From DASQPR01 sp963797675 (GTDB lineage Bacteria > Actinomycetota > Actinomycetes > Mycobacteriales > Micromonosporaceae): a stretch of DNA of 64,000 nucleotides. The notes under the pieces are model-generated. The model had not been told where the DNA came from and ran no database searches. It was given only the letters and a program-made list of their open reading frames with translations. Within the stretch, counting starts at the first letter, position 1. Each line of letters begins with the position of its first letter. Location: NCBI GenBank assembly GCA_963797675.1, contig CAWCQQ010000002.1, positions 1,550,001 through 1,614,000 of the forward strand. Direction: 5' to 3'. The position numbers and the translations under genes are program-made. Of this stretch, positions 7,589 through 15,496 are shown piece by piece.

Positions 7589-9544
7589 TTATACGTGTGT
7601 CCGGGTACCCTCCGTAACCGACTGGCCCGTGGACGTCAACTGCCACGGGACGTTCGTGACCATCACGCCGGGCTGGAACAGCAGCCGGGCCTTGAGCCGC
7701 AGCGCGCTCTGGTTGTGCAGCAGGTGTTCCCACCAGTGCCCGACGACGTACTCGGGCAGGTAGACCACGACCACATCGCGGGGACCGTCGCGGCGGGCAG
7801 CGGCGACGAAGTCGAGCACCGGCCCGGTGATGTCGCGGTACTTCGACTCCAGGATGGTCAGCGGCACCGGAACGTCGCGTTCCACCCACTGCCGCTGCAG
7901 TTCGCGTACGTCGGCGTCGTTCGTGGACACCGTCAGCGCGGTCAGCGTGTCCGGGTGGGTCGCGCGGGCGAATGCCAGCGCCCGCAGCGTCGGCTTGTGC
8001 AGCTTCGAGACCAGCACGATCGCGTGGATCCGGCTCGGCAGCACCATCCCGGCGTCCTCCGGCGCGAGTTCGAGCGCGACCCGGTCGTAGTGCCGGGCGA
8101 TCGCGCGCATCATCACGAACACGAGCGGCATCGCGATCACGACGATCCAGGCGCCGTGGGTGAACTTTGTGATCAGGACGATCACCAGTACCAGTGCGGT
8201 TGCGAGAGCACCGGTCAGGTTGATCAGTCGGCGGCGATGGATGTGGCGGCGTTCGACCGGATCGCGCTCTCTCTTCAAGATCCGGTTCCAGTGCACGACC
8301 ATGCCGGCCTGCGACAGCGTGAACGAGACGAATACGCCGATGATGTAGAGCTGGATCAGCCGGGTGGTGCTCGCGTCGAATGCCCAGATCAGCAGTGCGG
8401 CCAGCAGCGACAGCAGCACGATGCCGTTGGAGAAGACGAGCCGGTCGCCGCGCCGAGCGAACTGCCGTGGCAGGAACCCGTCCTGGCCGAGGATCGACGC
8501 GAGGATCGGGAAGCCGTTGAACGCGGTGTTCGCCGCGAGTACGAGGATCGCGGCGGTCAGCGCCTGGAGGATGTAGAAGCCGAGCGAGCCGCCGCCGAAC
8601 ACGGCCGACCCGAGCTGCGCGATCACCGTCGGCTGCACACCGTTCGCCGGGAACCCGATGAGACTGGCGTTGTCGGTGTCGGTGAAGTGCACCTTCGAGA
8701 CGATCGCGAGCGCGGTGATGCCCATGAACATGACGATCGCGAGCACGCCCATGATCGCGAGTGTGTCGGCCGCGTTCTTCGACTTCGGCTTCTGGAAGTT
8801 CGGCACGCCGTTGCTGACCGCCTCGACGCCGGTGAGTGCCGTACAGCCGGAGGCGAACGCGCGCAGGAGCAGCAGGATTACCACGACACCGCCGGTGTGC
8901 TGGATGGTCGGCGCGATCGGATACTTCGCGCTCTCCGCGGTGACGCCCTGCCCGCTCACGATCTTGAACAGGCCGACCGCCAGCATGATCAGGACGGTCG
9001 CGACGAAGCCGTACGTCGGGATCGCGAACGCGCGACCCGACTCCTTGACGCCGCGCAGGTTCATCACCGCCAGCAGCGCGATCAACGCGATGCTGATCAG
9101 CACCTCGTGCTGGTGGAACCACGGATGGCTGGAGAACGCGCTGGCGATGTTGTCGACGCCGGCGGCGACCGATACGGCCACGGTCAGCACGTAGTCGACG
9201 AGCAGCGCGCTCGCTGCGACGAGGGCGGCGTCACGGCCGAGGTTGGCGCGGCTGACCGCGTAGGCACCGCCACCGCCGGGATAGGCGTGGCAGGTCTGCC
9301 GGTAGGACGCGACCACGATCACCAGAAGCAGCGCCACGGCCGCTGCGACATACCAGGCGAGATGCAGGAGTACGGCACCGCCGAGCGCGAGGACGAGCAC
9401 GATCTCCTGAGTGGCGTACGCGACCGAGGACAGCGGATCGGAACAGAAAACCGGCAACGCGAGCCGCTTCGGCAGCAATGTTTCGCCGAGCCTCTCCGAG
9501 CCCATGGGGCGACCGACGAGTGCGCGTTTCGCGATATCAAGCAC
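7589..9544 (-). CDS. KimA/YdaO-type potassium importer (APC superfamily)
   Basis: About 651 residues from GTG at 9544 (an inner ATG is at 9505). The N-terminal signature LALPVFCSDPLSSVAYATQE, the glycine run YPGGGGAYAVSRANLG, about 12 membrane helices and a roughly 150-residue soluble C-terminal domain (IHAIVLVSKLHKPTLRAL onward) match KimA, a high-affinity proton-coupled K+ importer. Upstream codons from 9703 can be read but show no family similarity. It is the first gene of an operon with kdpD and kdpE, which supports potassium over amino acids as substrate. Family members in Firmicutes are inhibited by c-di-AMP; that is not testable here. Confidence 0.85.
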   Translation of the reverse strand: MLDIAKRALVGRPMGSERLGETLLPKRLALPVFCSDPLSSVAYATQEIVLVLALGGAVLLHLAWYVAAAVALLLVIVVASYRQTCHAYPGGGGAYAVSRANLGRDAALVAASALLVDYVLTVAVSVAAGVDNIASAFSSHPWFHQHEVLISIALIALLAVMNLRGVKESGRAFAIPTYGFVATVLIMLAVGLFKIVSGQGVTAESAKYPIAPTIQHTGGVVVILLLLRAFASGCTALTGVEAVSNGVPNFQKPKSKNAADTLAIMGVLAIVMFMGITALAIVSKVHFTDTDNASLIGFPANGVQPTVIAQLGSAVFGGGSLGFYILQALTAAILVLAANTAFNGFPILASILGQDGFLPRQFARRGDRLVFSNGIVLLSLLAALLIWAFDASTTRLIQLYIIGVFVSFTLSQAGMVVHWNRILKRERDPVERRHIHRRRLINLTGALATALVLVIVLITKFTHGAWIVVIAMPLVFVMMRAIARHYDRVALELAPEDAGMVLPSRIHAIVLVSKLHKPTLRALAFARATHPDTLTALTVSTNDADVRELQRQWVERDVPVPLTILESKYRDITGPVLDFVAAARRDGPRDVVVVYLPEYVVGHWWEHLLHNQSALRLKARLLFQPGVMVTNVPWQLTSTGQSVTEGTRTHV

Positions 9545-9562
9545 GCGCTCACTCTCGCGTGC
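9541..9562. promoter_or_regulatory. Perfect inverted repeat over the kimA start codon
   Basis: GCACGCG (9541-9547) pairs with CGCGTGC (9556-9562) around an 8-base loop, and the GTG start of the KimA gene (9544) is inside the left arm. It could be an operator or a translation-control hairpin if the GTG is used, or the hairpin may mean that ATG 9505 is the real start. A second short palindrome lies at 9652-9666 (GCGAGT/ACTCGC). Confidence 0.4.
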
Positions 9563-9773
9563 TTGCTGCGTCGAATGAGATTTGCTAACGGCGCCTTGAC
9601 GCCGTACGACGTGATCTTGACACTTTCTTAACGCCCGGCACGTTGGGTAACGCGAGTGCGACTCGCACCAGGTGTGCGACATCTGCCGCCTTGATCCATG
9701 CAAGATGTTCCTGTTTACCGCAATCCGGACATTGGTTCACTCGTTGGAGAATTACCTATAGCGCATATTGCTA

Positions 9774-9788
9774 AATGCAAGTTGCATT
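9774..9788. promoter_or_regulatory. 15-bp palindrome upstream of nitric oxide synthase
   Basis: AATGCAA-G-TTGCATT is a perfect palindrome 77 bp before the nos start, in an unusually AT-rich stretch of the divergent kimA/nos intergenic region (9545-9864). It is a likely regulator site. The ATGCA cores recall sites of the NO-responsive repressor NsrR, but that resemblance alone is weak. Nothing else recognisable was seen in this intergenic region. Confidence 0.4.
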
Positions 9789-9864
9789 CAGATCTATTGC
9801 CATCATGGACGTTGTGCAATCGTGTAGTCACGCAGCGCAATGTCTGCCCTGGGGAGTTGTGTAT

Positions 9865-11245
9865 ATGAGTGGGATACCGGGCTATCGCGACATGCCAACG
9901 GACGATTGGGATCCGGCCGCCGGAACGGACGTGCACGAGGCGGAGGAATTCATTCGGCTGTTCCACGGTGAGCAGTCCGCCACGGCCGGACCGGTGGCGC
10001 CGAGGCTGATGGCGGTACGTGCGGAGATCGCGGCTACCGGGTCCTACGTGCACACCGGCCCGGAACTCCAGTTCGGCGCGCGCGTCGCCTGGCGCAATGC
10101 CAGTCGCTGCATCGGGCGCCTCTACTGGAACAGTCTGCTCGTGCTGGATCGGCGTACCTCGCGGACCGGCGATCGGATCCACTCCGACATCGTGTCGCAC
10201 CTGCACATCGCGAGCGGCGGCGGCAAGCCCGACGGGTCGCCGGATGACGGCTCCGACCGTGCCGACGGCCGGGCCCAGATGCGCCCGACGATCTCGATCT
10301 TCCCGGCGGCGGTGCCCGGCCGGCCGTACGCGCGGATCTGGAACGAGCAGCTCATCCGCTATGCCGGCTACCGCAACGCGGACGGCACGGTCACCGGTGA
10401 TCCTCGATACGCCGAGTTCACCACGGCCATGACGGAGCTGGGCTGGAGCGGCAAGGGCGAGATGTTCGACGTACTGCCGCTCGCAATCGAGACGCCGACC
10501 GAGGGCGTCCACCTGTACGAGCTGCCGGACACCGCCGTCGTCGAGGTGCCGATCGGCCACCCGGATCACCGGTGGTTCGACGAACTCGGACTGCGGTGGC
10601 ACGCCGTACCGGCGATTGCGAACATGCGCCTGACCATCGGCGGCGTGCACTACCCGTGCGCACCGTTCAACGGTTGGTATATGGGGGCCGAGATCGGTGC
10701 CCGCAACCTCGCCGACACCGACCGCTACAACATGCTGCCGATCGATCGCCTCACGTCTCGGCCTCGATACGACCCGCGAATCATCGCTGTGGCGCGACCG
10801 GGCGCTCGTCGAGCTGAACGTCGCCGTGCTTTGGTCGTTCGAGCGGGCCGGCGTGCGGATGAGCGATCACCACACCGAGTCCCGGCGATTCATCACGCAC
10901 ATCGCTCGCGAGGAGCGTGCCGGCCGAACGGTGCCGGCCGACTGGAGCTGGATCGTGCCACCGATCTCCGGCGGCGTCACCCCGGTGTTCCACCGCTACT
11001 ACCACGAAAGTGACCAGCGGCCCAGCTTCTACCTGGACGCGGCGGCCGCGAGCCTCGGCCGTACCGGCCGGATCGTCGAGCCGGCCGTTGAGCCGATGCG
11101 GTCCGGACCGACCCGGTGCCCGGTCGATCATGGCGCGGTCCAGCCGGAGCGGTCCGCCGGCGCACCGGTGCCGATCCGGATCAGGAACCCCACGCCGGTC
11201 GATCCGCCGGTCTCGCTCAGCGGCACCGAGCGGGCCGCTTCCTAA
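9865..11245 (+). CDS. nos: Bacterial nitric oxide synthase, oxygenase domain only (one frameshift)
   Basis: Oxidises L-arginine to citrulline and NO with haem and a pterin. The haem-thiolate motif is WRNASRCIGRLYW and the Arg-binding loop is PFNGWYMGAEIGARN with its conserved Glu; ESSLWRDRALVELNVAVL and FERAGVRMSDHHTESRRF follow. As in other bacterial enzymes there is no reductase domain. An extra G at about 10744 (ATC-G-ATC) breaks the frame; removing it restores MLPIIASRLGLDT. ATG 9865 has GGGGAG 8 bp upstream. The last ~70 residues are a Pro/Arg-rich tail beyond the usual end. The stop TAA overlaps the stop of the convergent bsaP by 2 bp. Confidence 0.9.
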
Positions 11246-11476
11246 CGCTGCACCACGCTCTCGACGATGCCGTGCTCGACGCAGGTGGCCCGCCATCCGG
11301 TGGGCATCACCTGCACCTTCATCCGCCGCCGGCAGGATCCGCAGTAGCGTGGCGGCTCCAACGTGCGCGCTCGGCTGCAGGCCGGATGAGCCGCGCCGTC
11401 CAGCGCCTCCGCCGCAGCGGTCGCACCAGATCACCGGGGCATCTGCGTGTGCGCCGCTGACGTTTACGGTGTCCAC
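11242..11476 (-). CDS. bsaP: Biotin synthase auxiliary protein BsaP (one frameshift)
   Basis: Small protein that supports the iron-sulfur chemistry of actinobacterial BioB. GTG at 11476 gives an N-terminus with WCDRCG; one extra base at 11410 shifts the frame, after which the family C-terminus reads ACSRARTLEPPRYCGSCRRR and VQVMPTGWRATCVEHGIVES. So the repaired protein of about 77 residues has two CxxC motifs plus extra cysteines. It sits 13 bp downstream of bioB on the same strand, as in other actinomycetes. The frame break is of the same extra-base kind as in neighbouring genes. Confidence 0.85.
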
Positions 11477-11489
11477 GGCGTTGCCGGGC

Positions 11490-12497
11490 TCACAGCGTCG
11501 CCGACAGCGCCTTGACCGGCATCTTCAGCTCGTCGAGCAGCTCCAGATCCTGCGCCGGATTGCGGCCCAGCGTGGTCAGGTAGTTGCCGACGATGACCGC
11601 GTTGATGCCACCGAGCAGGCCGTCGCGCGTACCCAGATCTCCCAGGGTGATCTCGCGACCGCCCGCGAACCGCAGGATCGTCTTCGGCAGCGCCAACCGG
11701 AACGCGGCGATCGCGCGCAGCGCGTCGCGAGGGTCGACCACCGTCTGGTCTGCGAGCGGCGTGCCCGGGCGGGGGTTGAGGAAGTTCAGCGGCACCTCGT
11801 CGGGCTGCAGCGACGCGAGCTGCATCGCGAACTCGGCGCGCTGCTCACGGGTCTCGCCGAGGCCGAGGATGCCGCCGCAGCAGACCTCCATGCCGGATTC
11901 GCGGACCATCCGGAGCGTGTCGAAACGCTCCTCCCAGGTGTGCGTCGTGACGACGTTCGGGAAGAACGTGCGGGACGTCTCCAGGTTGTGGTTGTAGCGG
12001 TGGATGCCCATCGCGACCAGCTCGTCGACCTGCTCCTGGCTGAGCATGCCGAGCGACGCGGCGACCTGGATGTCGACCGCGGCGCGGATCGCCGCGACGC
12101 CCTCGCGCATCTGGTTCATCAGCTTCTCGTCCGGTCCGCGGACCGCGGCGACGATGCAGAACTCGGTCGCACCGGTCGCGGCGGTCTGCTTCGCGGCCTC
12201 GACCAGCGCCGGGATGTCCAGCCACACGCCGCGAACCGGGCTCGCGAACAGGCCGGACTGCGAGCAGAAGTGGCAGTCCTCGGGGCAGCCGCCGGTCTTC
12301 AGCGAGACGATGCCCTCGACCTCGACCTCCGGGCCGCACCAGCGCATCCGGACCTGGTGCGCGGCGTCGAGAGCGATCGCGATCTCGTCGTCCGGCAGGT
12401 TGAGGATGGCCAGCACGCTCGCCTCGTCCAGACCGGAGCCGGTCTCGAGGACCGTCGTCACGGCCTTGGCCAGGTCGGGGTCGGTGAACTCAAACAT
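11490..12497 (-). CDS. bioB: Biotin synthase BioB
   Basis: 335-residue radical SAM enzyme inserting sulfur into dethiobiotin. The SAM cluster motif is CPEDCHFCSQSG (CxxxCxxC); YNHNLETS, GILGLGE and the conserved Arg-containing C-terminal stretch TILRFAGGREITLGDLG place the auxiliary cluster site. The frame is intact, unlike its neighbours. It is divergent from bioF across 51 bp and followed by bsaP. Confidence 0.97.
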   Translation of the reverse strand: MFEFTDPDLAKAVTTVLETGSGLDEASVLAILNLPDDEIAIALDAAHQVRMRWCGPEVEVEGIVSLKTGGCPEDCHFCSQSGLFASPVRGVWLDIPALVEAAKQTAATGATEFCIVAAVRGPDEKLMNQMREGVAAIRAAVDIQVAASLGMLSQEQVDELVAMGIHRYNHNLETSRTFFPNVVTTHTWEERFDTLRMVRESGMEVCCGGILGLGETREQRAEFAMQLASLQPDEVPLNFLNPRPGTPLADQTVVDPRDALRAIAAFRLALPKTILRFAGGREITLGDLGTRDGLLGGINAVIVGNYLTTLGRNPAQDLELLDELKMPVKALSATL

Positions 12498-12548
12498 GTC
12501 CGTACCCTACAAGCTGGTCTCGGTTCTCAACGGTGCGGCGGGGGTGCA
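12498..12548. promoter_or_regulatory. Divergent bioB/bioF promoter region
   Basis: 51 bp separate the start codons of bioB (minus) and bioF (plus), so both promoters must overlap here. On the minus strand TAGGGT lies about 8 bp before the bioB ATG and could be a -10 box for a nearly leaderless message. For bioF, GGCGGGGG (12537-12544) serves as ribosome site. No BirA- or BioQ-type palindrome is clear. Confidence 0.4.
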
Positions 12549-13754
12549 ATGGGTGTCGACCCGCGGGCGTGGCTCGCCTCGTTGCAGGGGAGGTCGGACG
12601 CTCGCGAGCAGGCCGGGCTCCGCCGGACGCTGGTACCGCGAGGTCCGTCCGACTCCATGATCGACCTGGCCGGCAACGACTACCTCGGCCTGGCCCGCCA
12701 CCCCGCGGTGATCGAGGGCGCGATCAGAGCCCTCCACGGGTACGGGCTGGGAGCCACCGGTTCTCGCCTGGTCCGGGGTACCACGGACGTGCACGCCGCG
12801 CTGGAGTCCGCGCTGGCGTCGTGGCTCGGCACCGAGGCGGCGCTCGTCTACTCCTCCGGATACCTGGCCAACCTGGGCGTACTCCGGCTGCTCGCGCCGC
12901 CGGACGTCGTTGATCGTCTCGGACGCGCACAACCATGCGTCGCTGGTGGACGGGTGTCGGGCGACGCGGGCGCGGGTGGTGGTGACGCCGCACGCCGATG
13001 TCAGCGCGGTGGAAGCGGCGCTCGCGGCGTGGTCCATGGGAAAGGACGTGGCGCCTGTCGGCGCTCGAAGCTGCGGCGTCTGCGGCCCGGTTCGGCGGCG
13101 CCGTCGTGGTCACCGAGTCGGTGTTCTCCGTCAACGGCGACCTTGCGCCGCTGCGGGAGTTGCACGCGATCGCCCGGCGGCACGGCGCGTTGCTGCTGGT
13201 CGACGACGCGCACGGGGTCGGGCTGCTCGGCCCGTCGGGCGCGGGCGGCGTGGCCGCCGCCGGGCTGGCCGGCGAGCCGGACGTGATCGTCACGGCGACG
13301 CTGTCGAAGTCGCTGGGGGGTGCCGGCGGCGTCGTCGCCGGCCCGCATGAGCTGATCGCGGCACTCGTCGACACCGGCCGGACGTTCATCTACGACACCG
13401 GCATGCCACCGGCGGTCGCGGCCGGATGCCTGGCGGCGCTCGGCGTCGTCGCGTACGGCCGACGATCTCCGTGCCGAGGTACGCGCTCGAGGTGCGCTGC
13501 TCGCCGGGAAGCTCCGCGCGGCCGGACTGACGGTGTGGGAGCCCGCGGCCGGCGTACTGTCGGTCGCCGCACCGTCGCCGTCGGACGCGCTCGCCTGGGC
13601 GGCTGCCTGCCGGGACCGTGGCGTCGCGGTCGGCTGCTTCCGGCCACCGTCCACACCGGACGGTACGTCGCGGCTGCGCCTGACCATCAATGCCGGGATC
13701 GCGCGAGCCGACTTCGAGCGCGCGATCGACGTGATTCTGGAGACCGCACCGTGA
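12549..13754 (+). pseudogene. bioF: 8-amino-7-oxononanoate synthase BioF (three frameshifts, likely sequence errors)
   Basis: PLP enzyme joining pimeloyl thioester and L-alanine. In order: LAGNDYLGLARHP, GATGSRLVRGTTDVHAALE, LIVSDAHNHASLVDG, VVVTESVFSVNGDLAPL, LLLVDDAHGVGLLG with the PLP Asp, and TATLSKSLGGAGG with the Schiff-base Lys, ending in RLRLTINAGIARADFERA. Single extra bases at 12909, about 13054 and about 13450 split it into four frames; removing them restores one protein of about 400 residues. All catalytic motifs survive, so it is probably functional. It precedes bioD by 10 bp. Confidence 0.88.
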
Positions 13755-13764
13755 GGGAGTGTTC

Positions 13765-14427
13765 GTGACCGAAGTTGTGGTGGTGACCGGCACCGATACC
13801 GGCGTGGGCAAGACGATCGTCACGGCGGCGCTGGCGGCTCGGGCGCTCGCCGCCGGCCGTACGGTGGCGGTGCTGAAGCCGGCGCAGACCGGCACGGCGG
13901 CGTACGAGCCGGGTGAGACGTCCGATGTGGACACGGTGGCCCGGCTGGTCGGGCCGGACGTCACCTGCGTGACGCTGGCCGAGTATCCGGATCCGCTCGC
14001 GCCACTCGCCGCCGCACAGGTCTCCGGCCTGGCCGAGCTCTACCTGGCCGATGTGCTCGATGCGACCGCGAAACTCGCCGCAGAGCACGATCTCGTGCTG
14101 ATCGAGGGTGCGGGCGGGTTGCTCGTACCCATGGGTTATGGCGGTTGGACCATCGCCGACCTGGCGATCGCCCTGCGGGCGCCGGCCGTCGTCGTGGCGC
14201 GCGCCGGTCTCGGGACGCTCAATCACACCGCGCTGACGCTGGAGGCGCTGGCGGCGCGGGGGATCGTGGCGTCGGTGGTGATCGGAGCCTGGCCGGCTAC
14301 GCCGGCGCTGGTGCACACCCGGAACCGCGTCGACCTGCCCGGCACCGTGGTGGGTGCGCTCCCCGAGGGAGCAGGCGCCCTGTCCCGGGAGGCCTTCACC
14401 GCAGGTGCAAACTCGTGGTTTTCGTGA
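13765..14427 (+). CDS. bioD: Dethiobiotin synthetase BioD
   Basis: 220-residue ATP-dependent carboxylase closing the ureido ring. The P-loop is TGTDTGVGKTIV; LKPAQTG binds substrate, IEGAGGLLVPMG follows and RAGLGTLNHTALTLEAL completes the fold. GTG 13765 is chosen with GAGGGA (13753-13758) at proper spacing. Together with bioF and the divergent bioB-bsaP it forms the end of the biotin pathway (bioA is not in the window). The stop TGA at 14425-14427 lies inside the left inverted repeat of the next element. Confidence 0.95.
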   Translation: MTEVVVVTGTDTGVGKTIVTAALAARALAAGRTVAVLKPAQTGTAAYEPGETSDVDTVARLVGPDVTCVTLAEYPDPLAPLAAAQVSGLAELYLADVLDATAKLAAEHDLVLIEGAGGLLVPMGYGGWTIADLAIALRAPAVVVARAGLGTLNHTALTLEALAARGIVASVVIGAWPATPALVHTRNRVDLPGTVVGALPEGAGALSREAFTAGANSWFS

Positions 14428-14475
14428 TCATGTAGCGCTGTACACGCTCTTGCGTGCTGACGCTACATGATCATG
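14426..14475. repeat. Left copy of a ~50-bp palindromic repeat flanking the AbiEi/DUF559 gene
   Basis: GATCATGTAGCG and CGCTACATGATC form a perfect 12-bp inverted repeat around a 22-base loop. Read on the minus strand, this 50-bp unit aligns without gaps to the unit at 15447-15496, at about 78 percent identity including the loop (CAGCAC and GCGTGTA shared). The bioD stop TGA is in its outer arm and the stop of the minus-strand gene is in its inner arm. It could be a bidirectional terminator or one end of a mobile cassette. Confidence 0.7.
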
Positions 14476-15383
14476 CAATGTCGACCACATGGGTGCGGAG
14501 TCTCTCCCCAGCCGCGTGCCCGCAACGCTACGGCTACTTCGATCGCCGTCGCGCACGGACGCGTGGTCACCTCGGCCCATCCGAAGTGCAGCACTGAGTC
14601 ACCCCTGATCCCAGCGACGTTGTCCCGGCGGCGGTCCTGGTGCAGGGCTTCGAGTGGATGCGCAGCGCGGCCGTCCAGCTCGACAACGGTGTGGAAGGCC
14701 GGATACCAGACATCGTCGTAGATGTGGCCGCCAGATCTCTTGTGCCGCGCTTGCCGCCGACCGTTCGGAAGACCGTGCGCCCGTTCGACATCACGGAAGT
14801 AGCGCAGTTCAAGCAGCGAATGATTGCCCGGGCTGATGTCGGTCAACGCATGGCACAATTCGCGCCGCCATGGAATGCGTGTCCTCTGGATGAGTGCGGC
14901 CGTAAGCTTCTCGGGCGTGGTGAGCCTCCGGCCGCATGCTTTCGTGAGCCAACTGACGGCCTCGTCGAGAGAGCGTGCCGCATCGACGAGGTCGAAGACG
15001 GTCTCCTCGATGCGAGTCTGTGCTGGACGTCGCGAGGGATGCCGAACGGACGCGACCCGTTTCGAGTAGTGAATCTTTGCGCCGTTGAGCTGCGCGATGC
15101 GTCGGTGCGCGGGAATTGTCACGTGGACAAGCGGTTTGACCTCGTCGGTAAGACCAATCAATTCCGCCGCCGTGGCATGACTTGCGATCGCGTCCTGCCC
15201 TGCAGCCAAGACGACGCCCCAGATCACGGCGTTTCGTGACGGTGGCCCGTTGTGCGTCAGATAGGTGGCTCGTTGCAGACGTTGCCAACGCCCTGATCCG
15301 ATGTTGGCTTGAACGGCGCTGCGGGTCAGTCCACTCTCAAGCGCCTGTCGGTAGGTCATCACCCCGTGCTGGTCGTCGTGCAC
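14463..15383 (-). CDS. AbiEi-like winged-helix plus DUF559 (Vsr-like nuclease fold) protein
   Basis: 306 residues from GTG 15383; earlier in-frame codons to 15467 show no family pattern. Residues about 5-45 match the winged-helix start of AbiEi antitoxin-like proteins (GVMTYRQALESGLTRSAVQ, SGRWQRLQRATYL). The C-terminal ~90 residues match DUF559: IYDDVWYPAFHTVVELDGRA, then HQDRRRDNVAGIRGD, with the D...ExD pattern of the Vsr/PD-(D/E)xK fold. Such proteins are numerous in actinomycetes and of unknown function, with antitoxin-like or DNA-related roles suggested. No cognate AbiEii toxin is nearby. It lies alone between two inverted repeats and between two convergent genes. Confidence 0.8.
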   Translation of the reverse strand: MHDDQHGVMTYRQALESGLTRSAVQANIGSGRWQRLQRATYLTHNGPPSRNAVIWGVVLAAGQDAIASHATAAELIGLTDEVKPLVHVTIPAHRRIAQLNGAKIHYSKRVASVRHPSRRPAQTRIEETVFDLVDAARSLDEAVSWLTKACGRRLTTPEKLTAALIQRTRIPWRRELCHALTDISPGNHSLLELRYFRDVERAHGLPNGRRQARHKRSGGHIYDDVWYPAFHTVVELDGRAAHPLEALHQDRRRDNVAGIRGDSVLHFGWAEVTTRPCATAIEVAVALRARGWGETPHPCGRHCMIM

Positions 15384-15446
15384 ACGATTGATCCTTGCGT
15401 CTTGCTGGGTCAGGTTCAATCCCCTGTGGATAACCCGCTCCACGCC

Positions 15447-15496
15447 ATGATCATGTAGTGACAGCACTTCAGGGCGTGTATGGCACTACACGATCA
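15447..15496. repeat. Right copy of the ~50-bp palindromic repeat, inverted
   Basis: ATGATCATGTAGTG and CACTACACGATCAT form a 14-bp inverted repeat with one mismatch around a 22-base loop. This copy is in the opposite orientation to the one at 14426-14475. The TGA stop of the S9 peptidase (15494-15496, minus) falls at the position equivalent to the bioD stop in the left copy. Confidence 0.7.

Noticed and set aside
9545..9864. c-di-AMP (ydaO-type) riboswitch upstream of the KimA-type gene
   Set aside because: No stretch on the minus strand matches the long conserved core that I could recognise, and the leader looks too short. Only small palindromes are seen. A covariance-model search would settle it.
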